Below, one piece after another: positions 10,063 to 19,759 of a stretch of 64,000 nucleotides of DNA. The position numbers and the translations under genes were made by a program. The notes under the pieces were generated by a model. That model was given only the letters and a program-made list of their open reading frames with translations, searched no databases and had not been told where the DNA came from. Location of the stretch: the NCBI RefSeq assembly GCF_000527155.1, contig NZ_AZUQ01000001.1, positions 2,989,889 to 3,053,888 of the forward strand, written 5' to 3'. This stretch comes from Haloglycomyces albus DSM 45210. Its GTDB lineage: Bacteria > Actinomycetota > Actinomycetes > Mycobacteriales > Micromonosporaceae. Numbering within the stretch: the first letter of the stretch is position 1; each line of letters opens with the position of its first letter.

Positions 10063-10737
10063 TTAGCGCCCTGGTTGTACCAAGCCGGATTCGTAGGCGA
10101 TGATGACGGCCTGGACGCGGTCGCGTGCTTCGAGTTTAGCGAGAATGTGGCCGACGTGCGTTTTAACTGTCGTTTCGCTGACGACCAACCTCTGAGCGAT
10201 CTCCGCGTTGGTCAAACCTTGGGCTATATGGACGAGAACCTCACGTTCGCGTGACGTCAGTGATGTCAGATTGTTGTCATTTGCTGCCAGCTGATGTCGT
10301 TCTGTTTCGCTAAGACGGCCGAGAAGGCCACTGAGGATATGGGGAGACACCACCGAACCGCCGTGATGTACGGTTCGCAACGCCTGAATCAGGTCGTCGG
10401 GTCGTGCGTCTTTGGTGAGAAAACCGGACGCGCCCGCACGCAAGGCTCCGATGACGTAGTCGTCGTAGTCAAAAGTGGTGAGTACCAGGACCCGAGTCGA
10501 TACTTTGGACGCGATAATGTCGGCCGTGGCCGTGACGCCGTCCTTGCGCGGCATGCGGATGTCCATCAGAACGATGTCAGGCTGTTTGGCGTGGACCAGT
10601 TCGAGTGCTTCGACTCCATCATCGGCCTCTCCTACGATGGTGATGTCCGGTTCGGCGCCTAGGACGAGGTTGAAACCGGCTCGCAGGAGTTGTTGATCGT
10701 CCGCAAGTACGACTGAGATCGTCTCGGTGTCGGTCAT
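10063..10737 (-). CDS. NarL/FixJ-type response regulator
   Basis: The 224-residue protein has a receiver domain with the acidic pair DD near residue 12, the phospho-acceptor Asp in DIVLMDIRMP, a Thr in VLVLTTFD and a Lys in FLTKDA. A LuxR-type helix-turn-helix follows (LTSREREVLVHIAQGLTNAE, then VSETTVKTHVGHILAKL). It acts as a DNA-binding regulator controlled by the kinase encoded just upstream, whose 3' end overlaps it by four bases. Kinase and regulator are transcribed towards the ABC exporter operon about 195 bp away, so the exporter is a likely target; that link is inferred from position only. Confidence 0.94.
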   Translation of the reverse strand: MTDTETISVVLADDQQLLRAGFNLVLGAEPDITIVGEADDGVEALELVHAKQPDIVLMDIRMPRKDGVTATADIIASKVSTRVLVLTTFDYDDYVIGALRAGASGFLTKDARPDDLIQALRTVHHGGSVVSPHILSGLLGRLSETERHQLAANDNNLTSLTSREREVLVHIAQGLTNAEIAQRLVVSETTVKTHVGHILAKLEARDRVQAVIIAYESGLVQPGR

Positions 10738-11975
10738 AGTTGTTCCGCTTTCGCCAGGGTAGCCGGGTCTTGAGCATGGGCGCGGGGAAACGTGGCCGTA
10801 ACGGCAAAACCGCCGTGGTCGTCAACCTCGGCTGACAGAGTTCCCCCGTACAAGTGTGCGCGTTCCCGCATGCCGATGATTCCGTGCCCTCCGGCACGCT
10901 GCGGGGAATGAGCACCGTCTCCGACGTCATTGATGATCCGTACCGACAGTTGCTGTGGTTCGTAAGAGAGGATGACCTCGGACTGCGCATTGTGTCCCAC
11001 GTGCTTGATGATGTTGGTCAGCGCTTCCTGGACGATCCGATAGACCGCCAGGCTGGCTCCCTGGTGTAGATCGAAGTAATCGCCTTTGACCGTATATTTC
11101 AGTGGGAGTCCGGCTTCCCGGTTCTGTGCGACCAAACTTCGAATGGAGTCCAATGTCGGGAGAGGCTGGGTTTCCGGCTCTTCGGAACTTCGCAACACCG
11201 TCAACAGCGAGCGCATTTGGTTGAGGGCTTCACGTGCGGTTTCGGAAACGGTATCGAGCGCCTCTTTGGACTTGTCGGGTTGAGAGTCGAAGGAGCGTCG
11301 TGCACCTTCGGCCATAACCCCGATAACGGCCAAATGGTGCGCTACTACATCGTGCAATTCGCGCGCGATACGTCGCCGTTCGTCGCCGACGGCCTGTTCC
11401 GCCAACGCCGCTTGGGTTGCTTCGGCGATATGAGTCCGTTCGGTGAGCTCATGCAACCGCTGTTTTCGGTATCGGACGATCCATCCAATGAAGTACGAGG
11501 TTATTCCCATTGCCCAGTTGACCGCCACCATCGCATAGGCGCTTGACGTAGGATCCCAGAACCCGTTGACCACGAATATCCAAGCCGTAGCGGTGATCCA
11601 GACGATCAAACCGGTAACGATCGACCATCGCGGAGTCAAATGTACGGCAGCGGTATAGGTGAGGATCAGATAAGCCGTTCCGTCGGCGGCTATAAAATCC
11701 CAGCTGGTGAACGCACTGAACGCCGTAGCGACGATCAAAAGCGATACCGCTGCCAGCATGTTCACGCGGCGTAGCGCGATGGGCACCAATCCCAGTGCCA
11801 GCTGCGGTAGTGACCACCAGGTGAAGTCATAGGGAGCCGTGTCGTTGGTGCTACTGGCGATGAACATCAACGATGCCATAAACGCCCAGATGACGGTAGC
11901 GAATACAATGTCGCTCTGGAGTGGTCTTGTTCGAATCCAGTGGTTGAAACGACTCGGTACAGCAGAAATCCTCAC
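10734..11975 (-). CDS. sensor histidine kinase, HisKA_3 family
   Basis: The 413-residue protein has about five N-terminal spans (roughly 25-165) with no large extracellular domain. The dimerisation helix carries the phospho-accepting His in RRIARELHDVVAHHLAV, and the HATPase domain has ALTNIIKHV as N-box and GGHGIIGMRERA as G-box. Kinases of this membrane-buried type often sense envelope stress or peptides together with adjacent ABC exporters. The start is a GTG at 11975 without a clear ribosome-binding site, so the exact N-terminus is uncertain. It overlaps the regulator gene by four bases (GTG/ATG with TGA). Confidence 0.93.
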   Translation of the reverse strand: MRISAVPSRFNHWIRTRPLQSDIVFATVIWAFMASLMFIASSTNDTAPYDFTWWSLPQLALGLVPIALRRVNMLAAVSLLIVATAFSAFTSWDFIAADGTAYLILTYTAAVHLTPRWSIVTGLIVWITATAWIFVVNGFWDPTSSAYAMVAVNWAMGITSYFIGWIVRYRKQRLHELTERTHIAEATQAALAEQAVGDERRRIARELHDVVAHHLAVIGVMAEGARRSFDSQPDKSKEALDTVSETAREALNQMRSLLTVLRSSEEPETQPLPTLDSIRSLVAQNREAGLPLKYTVKGDYFDLHQGASLAVYRIVQEALTNIIKHVGHNAQSEVILSYEPQQLSVRIINDVGDGAHSPQRAGGHGIIGMRERAHLYGGTLSAEVDDHGGFAVTATFPRAHAQDPATLAKAEQL

Positions 11976-12050
11976 CGTTCAACTGTAAGGACCGAATACA
12001 GCCGATAGCTCCTACCTGCGAATGATATTGGCGTCGTTCCGTAAGAGGAG

Positions 12051-12860
12051 CTAAGCGAGGACGGTGGTCAGCGGGTAGGGCAACTCGTTCCCGCCGAACT
12101 CCGGGCAGTACTGCTGAAAATGGCACCAATCACACAAACGGGATTTCCGAGGAGGAAATATACCCGTGTCGATTGCCGCGCTGATGTCCTTCCAGAGCCG
12201 GGCCACCTCGGACTCGAAATCCTCCAATTCAACTGAGCTGGGGCGATGGTCGAGGATCTTACCGTCTCCCAAATACACCAAGCGCAGCGTAGCAGGGATC
12301 GTGCCTTCCACCCGCCACCACACCAAGGCATAGAAGCGCATTTGAAACAATGCCTTGTCCTGAAATCGCGGCGGTGGGCATTTGCCGGTCTTATAGTCGG
12401 TCAGCCGCACCATTCCGTCGTCGTTGACTTCCACGCGATCTATGAATCCCTTGGCCGGTGTGTCACCGTCCAATTGCGTGGTGACCAGGCGTTCGAGGGA
12501 CTCGGCGCGTAGCCGGTCGGGAGCTTCCAGACGAAAGTACGTTTCGATGTGTCCTCGAACCTTGCGTTTCCATTCGTCGAGTTCACCCGCGGACGGAAAC
12601 AGTTCATTGAGGTCCAAGGAGTCCTGCATTGACTTCCATCGCGTTGCCACAGCCTGCAACGCCGTTTCCGGAGTCCGTTCCCCCGGGGCGCTACGAAACA
12701 GGTCTTCCAGAGCCGAATGGACCAGCGTTCCCGCGACCTGCGCCGTCGACGGCGGTTCGGGAAGGCGGTCGACGCTTCGATAGCGATACAAAAGAGGGCA
12801 TTGTTGAAAATCGTTGGCGCGCGACGGTGACAATTGCGAAGGACGGCGTGCATGCGACAT
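12051..12860 (-). CDS. RecB-like PD-(D/E)XK nuclease with Fe-S type cysteines
   Basis: The 269-residue protein matches the Cas4/AddB/RecB nuclease superfamily. An early cysteine lies in DFQQCPLLYRY, GTLVHSALE supplies the conserved His, KGFIDRVEV the Asp, and LTDYKTGK the catalytic D...K, with a QM.FYAL segment after it. Three C-terminal cysteines (RLCDWCHFQQYCPEF) complete a four-cysteine set that normally holds a 4Fe-4S cluster. It is a stand-alone domain and so is probably a DNA exonuclease in repair, as in actinobacterial homologues of 270-290 residues. The start was placed at ATG 12860 (MSHARRPSQ); longer in-frame starts reach 12914. Confidence 0.88.
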   Translation of the reverse strand: MSHARRPSQLSPSRANDFQQCPLLYRYRSVDRLPEPPSTAQVAGTLVHSALEDLFRSAPGERTPETALQAVATRWKSMQDSLDLNELFPSAGELDEWKRKVRGHIETYFRLEAPDRLRAESLERLVTTQLDGDTPAKGFIDRVEVNDDGMVRLTDYKTGKCPPPRFQDKALFQMRFYALVWWRVEGTIPATLRLVYLGDGKILDHRPSSVELEDFESEVARLWKDISAAIDTGIFPPRKSRLCDWCHFQQYCPEFGGNELPYPLTTVLA

Positions 12861-12986
12861 CGTCCTAGGGTAGGCCATCGGGCGCAGAAACCGTAGCGAC
12901 CGGTGACCGTACACGTGAGCTCCGGCATTCTCGTCCCAGGAGGCGCCGGCATCGTAATCGCACCGCTACGGCTACGATTGACACCG

Positions 12987-14099
12987 ATGTCTGCACTCAC
13001 CTCCCTGCGACGGTCGGGCCTGACCGTCGCGCGCGTTCGAAACATTCCCATCACCATCGGGTTCAGCTGGTTCATTCTGGCCCTACTGATCATTGTTCTC
13101 TATGGACCAGTGGTGCGCGGGACACTCCTGAACGTCACCTTGGGACAGTCGTACGCCTATGCAGCGGCCTTTGCCGTTTCCTTGCTCGTCAGCGTCTTTC
13201 TCCACGAGGTAGCCCATGCCGTCACGGCACGAGCGTTTGCCATCGAAGTTCGCTCGATCACCCTAGACGCTCTTGGTGGGGCTACCGAAATGTCGCGAGA
13301 CGCGCCCAAACCGTTGCAGTCGGCATTGATCGCACTGGCGGGTCCGGTCATGTCGGTCATCATTGGGCTATCGTTCCTGATCATTACGTCGATGAACGAA
13401 CCGGGAAGCTTGACCTGGCTCCTAGTCCTGCAAATGTCGCTCGCCAACCTGTTGGTTGCCGCCTATAATCTGTTGCCGGGCCTACCGCTCGACGGAGGCA
13501 AAGCCATTCAGGCATTGATTTGGGGAATCACAAAGGACGAATGGTCCGGCTACCGAATCGCCGGATGGATCGGGCGTGGAATCGCCGTCGCCACCGCTCT
13601 GGCGGGGCTCTGGCTATACGTGGCCGCCGAGTTCTCATTGCTTGGGCTTGTCATAGTGGTACTGGTGGGAGCCGATCTGTGGCGCGGAGCGGGTGGAGCC
13701 ATCGCCTATTCGCGACGAGGTCGCCTCGTTCAACGTCTCAATGTCCGCGAACTCCTCAGGCCGATCGTATCGGTGGATTCCGACGTCACTCTGGAGCAGG
13801 CCGCTCGTACCGCTCAAGGGCGAACGATCGTGGTCATGAACGGGTCCGAACCCGTCGGTGTCGTCGATGACGCGGCTGCCGCGGCGGTCGCACCCGAACG
13901 GATCGCCGACATTAAGCTGTCCGGCCTGCTCCATCCGGCAGCTGAGATGTCCACCGTCGACGTCGACGCTCAAGGTCAGGGGCTGTTGCGGACGCTCGCG
14001 GAGGGAACGGGTGATTATTACTGGGTGATCGACGGCGAGCGATTGGTTGGCGTATTGCATGGCGACGATGTACTCGCTCGGTTGAATCAGCGGGAGTGA
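12987..14099 (+). CDS. site-2 protease (M50) with C-terminal CBS domains
   Basis: The 370-residue protein has six or so spans, the zinc motif HEVAHAVTA in an early span and the second ligand in NLLPGLPLDGGK. Two CBS-like repeats follow (from about residue 240 to the end). M50 proteases cleave membrane-spanning substrates such as anti-sigma factors; the CBS tail may bind nucleotide and gate activity, as proposed for related proteins. ATG 12987 lacks a Shine-Dalgarno sequence but has TACGAT at 12973-12978, suggesting a leaderless mRNA. It is divergent from the nuclease gene. The substrate is unknown. Confidence 0.9.
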   Translation: MSALTSLRRSGLTVARVRNIPITIGFSWFILALLIIVLYGPVVRGTLLNVTLGQSYAYAAAFAVSLLVSVFLHEVAHAVTARAFAIEVRSITLDALGGATEMSRDAPKPLQSALIALAGPVMSVIIGLSFLIITSMNEPGSLTWLLVLQMSLANLLVAAYNLLPGLPLDGGKAIQALIWGITKDEWSGYRIAGWIGRGIAVATALAGLWLYVAAEFSLLGLVIVVLVGADLWRGAGGAIAYSRRGRLVQRLNVRELLRPIVSVDSDVTLEQAARTAQGRTIVVMNGSEPVGVVDDAAAAAVAPERIADIKLSGLLHPAAEMSTVDVDAQGQGLLRTLAEGTGDYYWVIDGERLVGVLHGDDVLARLNQRE

Positions 14100-14208
14100 C
14101 GTGCGGAAAGGCGGGAAGGGCTCGGCTGTTAACGGCAGAGGTCGCACTGTAGCCTGAATTGTTTACGGATGTTACCGGCGGCTTCTATGTGCCGGGCGGA
14201 TTCTGGCG

Positions 14209-14214
14209 TATGAT
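14209..14214 (+). promoter_or_regulatory. candidate -10 of trmI
   Basis: TATGAT at 14209-14214 lies about 65 bp before the trmI start and is a 5/6 match to the -10 consensus. No good -35 is visible at 17 bp. This is the likely entry promoter for trmI. Confidence 0.35.
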
Positions 14215-14279
14215 CTATTGTCCAGCCTGTGGCTCCCCGGCTCGAGCCGATGCTTATTCCCACACCAGAAAGGTAGCTT

Positions 14280-15131
14280 ATGCTGCGCGAAGGCGACCGT
14301 GTCCAATTGACTGACGCGAAGGGGCGTAAGTCAACGATCACCTTGAAAGAGGGCGGACAATTCCACACTCACCGAGGAAGTATTGATCATGACAAATTGA
14401 TCGGTCAGCCCGACGGAACCGCGGTGACGTCGTCCGGAGGTACCGCCTATCTGGCCCTCAAGCCTTTGTTGCCCGACTACGGGCTTTCGATGCGGCGTGG
14501 GGCGCAGGTTATTTACCCAAAGGACATCTCGCAGATCTTGATCCATGGCGATATCGCCCCCGGAACTCGAGTTGTGGAGGCCGGGGCCGGATCGGGTGCG
14601 TTGACGAATTGGCTACTGCGGTCCGTCGGTCCGGAGGGGCATGTGTACTCCTGGGAGATGCGGGACGACTTTGCCCGTATCGCGGAGGAGAACGTTGTGG
14701 GGTGGCACGGTCGCAAGCCCGAGAATTGGACTCTGGCCGTGGGCGACGTCGCCGAGGCCGAAGTGAGCGATGTAGACCGGGTCGTGTTGGACATGCTGTC
14801 GCCGTGGGAGGTCCTCGAGAAGGCGGAGTCCATCCTGCGTCCTGGTGGTGTTCTGATCGGATATGTGGCCACTACGACCCAGATGTCGGATTTTGTGGAG
14901 GCGATACGCGAGCGTAAAACCTTTACCGAGCCCGAAGCCTGGGAATCGATGGTACGCGGATGGCACCTGGAAGGTTTGGCCGTTCGCCCTGATCATCGCA
15001 TGATCGCGCATACCGCATTCCTGGTGACCGCTCGGAAACTGGCCCCGGGAACTCAGGCACCCAGACGAAAGTTTAAACCTTCCAAGGGGCAGCAGGCACT
15101 GCGGGAACGTAAGGCACGGCAGGCGGAATAG
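14280..15131 (+). CDS. trmI: tRNA (adenine-58-N1)-methyltransferase
   Basis: The 283-residue SAM-dependent methyltransferase has a short N-terminal beta domain and then the Rossmann core: VVEAGAGSGALTNWLL binds SAM, VYSWEMRDDF holds the acidic ribose-binding residue, and DRVVLDMLSPWEVL is the D-PxP-like catalytic stretch. It makes m1A58 in the T-loop of tRNA as a tetramer; the Mycobacterium homologue is Rv2118c. AAAGG lies seven bases before ATG 14280. The gene lies immediately upstream of the proteasome locus, its usual neighbourhood in Actinobacteria, although it is not part of that pathway. Confidence 0.93.
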   Translation: MLREGDRVQLTDAKGRKSTITLKEGGQFHTHRGSIDHDKLIGQPDGTAVTSSGGTAYLALKPLLPDYGLSMRRGAQVIYPKDISQILIHGDIAPGTRVVEAGAGSGALTNWLLRSVGPEGHVYSWEMRDDFARIAEENVVGWHGRKPENWTLAVGDVAEAEVSDVDRVVLDMLSPWEVLEKAESILRPGGVLIGYVATTTQMSDFVEAIRERKTFTEPEAWESMVRGWHLEGLAVRPDHRMIAHTAFLVTARKLAPGTQAPRRKFKPSKGQQALRERKARQAE

Positions 15132-15170
15132 CGGAGCCAAAATTCGAAATCCCGACCAATTCGTACAGGT

Positions 15171-15196
15171 GACGGCATTGGTTTTGCCGTCGTTTT
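15171..15196 (+). terminator. trmI terminator
   Basis: GACGGCA (15171-15177) pairs with TGCCGTC (15185-15191) and is followed by GTTTT. A second, stronger hairpin without a U-run follows at 15202-15235 (TGGCCGTCGAA / TTCGACGGCCA). Together they separate trmI from the convergent ferredoxin gene. Confidence 0.65.
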
Positions 15197-15291
15197 ACCG
15201 GTGGCCGTCGAACCATTGTGAGCATTCGACGGCCATTCATTGAGTTGTTAAGTTCTTTATTCATTGCACAGGGAGAATCCCGACAATTCCT

Positions 15292-15573
15292 TTATTCGGG
15301 TCCGGCGACTTGCTCCCCATCGGAGTGATGGCGCACGTATATGCATTCCCCCGGACAGTCGTGCGCCGCATTTATGACATCTAGTTTGAGGCGATGTGGT
15401 ACCGGCACCGTTTGCCCTGGAGCCGTTTGCAGTTCCCCGTCGGAACCTTTGACGTAGGCTAGCCCGTCAATGTCGAATTCAAACACCTCAGTGGCGTATT
15501 GAACGCACAATCCATCGCCCGTGCAGGCGTCTTGATCGATGAGAACTTCCAACTCTTCAGCGTCATTAGGCAT
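15292..15573 (-). CDS. small ferredoxin of the proteasome locus
   Basis: The 93-residue protein has the cluster motif C-x5-C (ACTGDGLCVQYA) and a distal C in DCPGECIYV, with EVFEFDIDGLAYV between. This pattern is that of small 3Fe-4S/4Fe-4S ferredoxins found next to the actinobacterial mpa gene. Its partner enzyme is not known from the sequence. The start at ATG 15573 has no Shine-Dalgarno sequence, but a promoter TTGGCT-17-TATTCT ends seven bases upstream, so the message is probably leaderless. A longer TTG start at 15609 would begin inside the -35 and is disfavoured. It is transcribed away from mpa. Confidence 0.85.
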   Translation of the reverse strand: MPNDAEELEVLIDQDACTGDGLCVQYATEVFEFDIDGLAYVKGSDGELQTAPGQTVPVPHRLKLDVINAAHDCPGECIYVRHHSDGEQVAGPE

Positions 15574-15688
15574 AGTCTCTAGAATAATTGCTGAAAAGTA
15601 TCTAGCCAATGTCAGTGCGACAGACTACTATTTAGTTCTTCGATCCGTTAGGGTGGAAGCAAGTACCCTCACGTGGGAGGTGTGACCC

Positions 15689-17467
15689 GTGGCACGCAAT
15701 AATGATGACCAACGACAGGAACACGGCCGGACACTGAGCGACGAAGACCTGTCTCAGCAGGTCGAAGAGCTACAGGAAGAACTAGCCGCCGCACGTACGC
15801 AACTGAGAGAATCACCCAGACACGTCCAGCTGCTGGAGGAACGACTTAGCTCCGCCCAGGCTCAGGTGGATCGTTTGACTGAGCAGAATGATCGTTTGGT
15901 CGCCACGTTGAAGGAAGCGCGCGATCAGATCGTGAACTTGAAGGAAGAGATCGATCGATTGGCGCAACCTCCATCGGGATACGGGGTTTTCCTTCGCGCC
16001 GTCGAGGACGGCCTGGCCGACATCTTCACGTCGGGGAGGAAGTTTCGGGTAACCCTGGCACCGTCGATCGATGTCGATAAAATCGAGCGCGGTCAGGAAG
16101 TGCTTCTCAACGACGCTATGAATGTTGTTGAGGTACTTGATTATGAGCGCACGGGTGACGTGGCGTCCATTAAGGAGCTGTTGCCCGATCCGGAGAGTGG
16201 CGTGGCCGATCGCGCTTTGGTCACCACTCACGCGGATGAAGAGCAGGTGGTTCTGCTTTCCGACGCGTTGATGAATCAGCCGTTGCGCGCCGGTGACGCG
16301 GTCATGATGGAACCGCGAGCGGGCTATGCGTACGAACGTATTCAGAAGAGTGAAGTCGAGCAGCTGGTTCTGGAAGAGGTACCGGATGTCGACTACTACG
16401 ATATCGGTGGCCTCGGCGGGCAGATCGAACTGATTCGCGACGCGGTGGAATTGCCGTTCTTGCACGCGGAATTGTTCACCGAGCACCAGCTTCGTCCTCC
16501 GAAAGGCGTTCTGCTGTACGGGCCTCCCGGGTGTGGTAAGACTCTGATCGCCAAGGCGGTGGCCAATTCATTGGCGAAGAAGGTCGTCGACACGACCGGT
16601 GCGGGTTCGGCGAAGAGTTACTTTCTCAACATCAAGGGCCCCGAGCTGCTCAACAAGTACGTTGGTGAGACCGAGCGTCATATTCGCCTGGTATTCCAAC
16701 GTGCTCGGGAAAAGGCATCGGAAGGTATGCCGGTCATCGTATTCTTCGATGAAATGGACTCCATTTTCCGCACCCGAGGTTCCGGAGTGTCGTCGGATGT
16801 GGAGAACACGATCGTTCCACAACTGTTGAGTGAGATCGATGGTGTGGAAGGGTTGGAAAATGTGATCGTCATTGGGGCGTCCAACCGTGAGGACATGATC
16901 GACCCGGCGATTTTGCGGCCCGGGCGTCTTGACGTCAAGATCAAGATCGAGCGTCCCGACGCCGAATCGGCCCGGGACATCTTCTCCAAGTACATCACCT
17001 CCGAACTGCCCTTGCATGTCGACGATCTGGCCGAACACGACAAGGATCGTGAATCGACCGTGCAGTCGATGATTCAAGCCGTAGTCGAGAGAATGTACTC
17101 CGATGAGGAGGAAAACCGTTTCCTCGAGGTGACCTACGCCGACGGCGACAAAGAAGTCCTTTACTTCAAGGACTTCAACTCCGGTGCCATGATTGAAAAC
17201 ATCGTCGCACGGGCCAAGAAAATGGCCATTAAGGACTTCCTGACCAATGAGGCGAAAGGGGTGCGGCTACAGCATCTCATTCAAGCCACAGTGGATGAAT
17301 TCAGGGAGAACGAGGATCTACCGAACACCACCAACCCGGATGATTGGGCAAGGATTTCGGGTAAGAAGGGTGAGCGGATCGTCTACATCCGTACCCTGGT
17401 ATCGGGTAAGGATTCCGATTCGGGCCGTAGCATCGACACCGTGAGTAACACTGGTCAATACCTGTAG
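15689..17467 (+). CDS. mpa: proteasome-associated AAA+ ATPase Mpa/ARC
   Basis: The 592-residue protein has an N-terminal coiled coil (about residues 20-95) that captures Pup, an OB-type interdomain region (about 100-230), and one AAA module with Walker A GPPGCGKT, Walker [12 protein letters not shown] and the arginine-finger region ILRPGRLD. It ends in GQYL, whose penultimate tyrosine is the gate-opening tail that docks on the 20S alpha ring. As a hexamer it binds pupylated proteins, unfolds them and feeds them to PrcBA. GGGAGG lies eight bases before the GTG start. It is the first gene of the proteasome locus on this strand. Confidence 0.97.
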   Translation: MARNNDDQRQEHGRTLSDEDLSQQVEELQEELAAARTQLRESPRHVQLLEERLSSAQAQVDRLTEQNDRLVATLKEARDQIVNLKEEIDRLAQPPSGYGVFLRAVEDGLADIFTSGRKFRVTLAPSIDVDKIERGQEVLLNDAMNVVEVLDYERTGDVASIKELLPDPESGVADRALVTTHADEEQVVLLSDALMNQPLRAGDAVMMEPRAGYAYERIQKSEVEQLVLEEVPDVDYYDIGGLGGQIELIRDAVELPFLHAELFTEHQLRPPKGVLLYGPPGCGKTLIAKAVANSLAKKVVDTTGAGSAKSYFLNIKGPELLNKYVGETERHIRLVFQRAREKASEGMPVIVFFDEMDSIFRTRGSGVSSDVENTIVPQLLSEIDGVEGLENVIVIGASNREDMIDPAILRPGRLDVKIKIERPDAESARDIFSKYITSELPLHVDDLAEHDKDRESTVQSMIQAVVERMYSDEEENRFLEVTYADGDKEVLYFKDFNSGAMIENIVARAKKMAIKDFLTNEAKGVRLQHLIQATVDEFRENEDLPNTTNPDDWARISGKKGERIVYIRTLVSGKDSDSGRSIDTVSNTGQYL

Positions 17468-17473
17468 GGCAGA

Positions 17474-17500
17474 GGTGGTCCGGCCGGTTGCCGGACCACC
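17474..17500 (+). terminator. stem-loop after mpa
   Basis: GGTGGTCCGGC (17474-17484) and GCCGGACCACC (17490-17500) form an 11-bp perfect stem with a 5-nt loop, seven bases after the mpa stop. No U-run follows, so it may be a weak or U-less actinobacterial terminator or an mRNA 3' stabiliser. Confidence 0.6.
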
Positions 17501-17583
17501 GGTCCACTGACGACTATCCAACCTCGGTGTAGTGTCGATCGGCCCTGCGTTGATTGAGTATTGACAATTAGATTGGTTGTAAT

Positions 17584-19092
17584 ATGTCTGTGCGACGGAT
17601 AATGGGTACCGAGGTCGAGTACGGGATCAGTGTGCCCGGCCAACCGGGCGCGAATCCAATGATGACGTCATCCCAGATTGTCAATGCTTATGCGTCACAT
17701 CCGGAATTGGCACGAGGTTCACGAGCGCGCTGGGATTATGAAGAGGAGACCCCACTCCGGGACGCGCGCGGCTTTACCTACAACGGAGCGCTGCACGATC
17801 CGGCCGAGAATTTGGCCGACGACGATACCGGTTTGGCCAATGTCATCTTGACCAACGGAGCTCGGTTTTACGTCGACCATGCCCACCCTGAGTACTCCAC
17901 CCCCGAAGTCACCAACCCCTGGGACGCGCTGCTCTATGACAAGGCAGGGGAGGAGACCCTGGCGGCCGCGGCCGAACGAGCGGCCTCGACTCCAGGGGTC
18001 AGTCCCATTACTCTCTATAAGAACAACACTGACAATAAAGGCGCGTCGTACGGCTGCCATGAGAACTTTCTGATGGATCGTTCGGTGCCGTTTAGCGACA
18101 TTGTCGCCCATCTGACCCCGTTTCTGGTCACCAGACAGGTTTTCGCGGGTGCGGGTCGTGTCGGTATCGGGCAGGACGCGTCCGAACCGGGCTTTCAAAT
18201 CACGCAACGTTCGGATTTCTTTGAGGTCGAGGTCGGCCTCGAGACGACGTTGAAGCGTCCGATTATCAATACCCGGGATGAGCCACATGCCGATGCCGAT
18301 CGTTATCGGCGTTTGCACGTCATCATCGGCGACGCGAATATGTCGGAGACGGCCATCTTCTTGAAACTGGGAACGACGTCGTTGATTCTGGCGATGATCG
18401 AGGCCGGTGTGCTCGACGGATCCTTGGCGGTCGCCGAACCGGTGGCCGAACTACGCGCCGTCAGCCATGACCCCAGCTTGAAGCACAAGATCGAACTGCG
18501 CAACGGTTCGCAGGTGACCGCCGTAGAACTACAGCAGCGTTTCCATTCGGAAGCCGTGGCGTTCTGCGGCGACTCTCCCGACGAACAGACCGCCGAAGTC
18601 CTGCGTCTGTGGGGTGAAGTGCTGGCGAAGTTGGAGAACGACCCCTTCGAATGTGCCGACATACTGGACTGGCCGGCCAAACTCAAGCTTTTGAACCGGT
18701 ATCGGAGTCGGGAGAACCTCGATTGGAATGCCGCTAAGCTTCAGGCTATCGACCTGCAGTACCACGACGTACGCCGGGACAAGGGGCTTTATCACCGTTT
18801 GGTCGCTCGGGGGGCGATGAAACGCCTGGCCAGTGATGCCGATATCCAGCACGCAATGGCGGAACCCCCTGCCGATACGCGGGCCTTCTTCCGAGGGCGG
18901 TGTTTGGAGAAATTCCCCGCCCAGGTGGTGGCCGCTTCCTGGGATTCGGTGATTTTTGACGTCGGGCGTGATTCTTTGGTCCGCATCCCGATGTCAGAAC
19001 CGACCCGAGGAACGGCCGAGCACGTGCAGGAGCTGTTTGAGCGCTGCGAATCGGCGGAGGAACTGCTCGACATCATCACTGGCAAGGAATAG
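17584..19092 (+). CDS. dop: Pup deamidase/depupylase Dop
   Basis: The 502-residue protein belongs to the carboxylate-amine ligase-like Pup enzymes. It has MGTEVEYGIS at the N-terminus, NGARFYVDHAHPEYSTPEV (nucleotide and Mg site), LYKNNTDNKGASYGCHENFL, and [20 protein letters not shown]. Dop converts the C-terminal Gln of Pup to Glu, and also removes Pup from substrates; both use ATP as cofactor. Pup in this window ends in Gln, so Dop is required. It is distinguished from PafA by its position before pup, its longer length and the insert after residue 40 (the Dop loop region). ATG 17584 lacks a clear ribosome-binding site. Confidence 0.96.
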   Translation: MSVRRIMGTEVEYGISVPGQPGANPMMTSSQIVNAYASHPELARGSRARWDYEEETPLRDARGFTYNGALHDPAENLADDDTGLANVILTNGARFYVDHAHPEYSTPEVTNPWDALLYDKAGEETLAAAAERAASTPGVSPITLYKNNTDNKGASYGCHENFLMDRSVPFSDIVAHLTPFLVTRQVFAGAGRVGIGQDASEPGFQITQRSDFFEVEVGLETTLKRPIINTRDEPHADADRYRRLHVIIGDANMSETAIFLKLGTTSLILAMIEAGVLDGSLAVAEPVAELRAVSHDPSLKHKIELRNGSQVTAVELQQRFHSEAVAFCGDSPDEQTAEVLRLWGEVLAKLENDPFECADILDWPAKLKLLNRYRSRENLDWNAAKLQAIDLQYHDVRRDKGLYHRLVARGAMKRLASDADIQHAMAEPPADTRAFFRGRCLEKFPAQVVAASWDSVIFDVGRDSLVRIPMSEPTRGTAEHVQELFERCESAEELLDIITGKE

Positions 19093-19213
19093 GGGGAGTA
19101 TGGTACAACGTTTTAACGATATGCCGCAGGTTTCGTTACGGGAGTTAAGATACGCCTCATTCGGCACGGTTGAATCTTCGGGTTGTTGGGCGTAAGGAAA
19201 GAAGGGGGCCACC

Positions 19214-19429
19214 ATGGCAGCCAAAGAATCTGGCGGGCAATCGCACTCGCAGCGTTCCCGTTCTGAGGAGACTGAGGAAACAACGGAAGCCACCGCTGAA
19301 TCCGATGCCACGGAACGGCAAGAAGAATTGAATGAGGAAGTGGACGACCTCCTGGACGAGATCGACGATGTCTTGGAAACGAACTCTGAGGAATTCGTTC
19401 GATCATTCGTCCAAAAGGGTGGTCAATAA
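19214..19429 (+). CDS. pup: prokaryotic ubiquitin-like protein Pup
   Basis: The 71-residue, highly acidic protein is disordered at the N-terminus. Its C-terminal half (EELNEEVDDLLDEIDDVLE) forms the helix that binds the Mpa coiled coil, and it ends NSEEFVRSFVQKGGQ. The final GGQ is the substrate form that must be deamidated by Dop before PafA links it to lysines. AAGGGGG lies about six bases before the ATG. It sits after dop as usual, but prcB starts 330 bp later, further away than in most proteasome loci. Confidence 0.97.
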   Translation: MAAKESGGQSHSQRSRSEETEETTEATAESDATERQEELNEEVDDLLDEIDDVLETNSEEFVRSFVQKGGQ

Positions 19430-19759
19430 GAGGTGGAAGGGCGTGGCCTGAACGCATGAAACGAAAGGTCATGCTCAACCGCCATGATGAATGTGTCCAC
19501 TGTTGCCGTCCGACATTATCGTCCACTGGATATGGTGCGGACGAGGGAATTAATATGGGCACGTTATGAAACCACTTCGTTTCGGATTGCCTTTCCGAGC
19601 ACACTACCTTGCACCCCACGAGGACCGCGAACGCAGCGGGTAATAGGGTGACCATCGGGTCGCCGGAGCGGATTGAACGGCTATCGTGCGTCACGGCGAC
19701 GGCTACTCGAGTGCACAGAGATTTCAACGATTTCACTACCTTTCAGCTGAGGGGGCAAT
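19430..19759 (+). other. long pup-prcB intergenic region
   Basis: These 330 bp hold no convincing gene. The best forward frame, 19456-19569, would encode 37 residues including ECVHCCRP, but its third-codon GC is about half and no ribosome-binding site is at the right distance. Some actinobacteria carry a small cysteine-rich endonuclease-like gene at this position, so it may be a decayed remnant; this is a guess. A 207-codon minus-strand frame across pup is a shadow. Confidence 0.4.

Noticed and set aside
19456-19569. 37-codon frame with CVHCC between pup and prcB
   Set aside because: Third-position GC is about half and no ribosome-binding site is at the right distance. It is mentioned only as a possible remnant.
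19113-19736. 207-codon minus-strand frame across pup
   Set aside because: It is a shadow of pup and of the intergenic region, with a low-complexity, arginine- and proline-rich composition.
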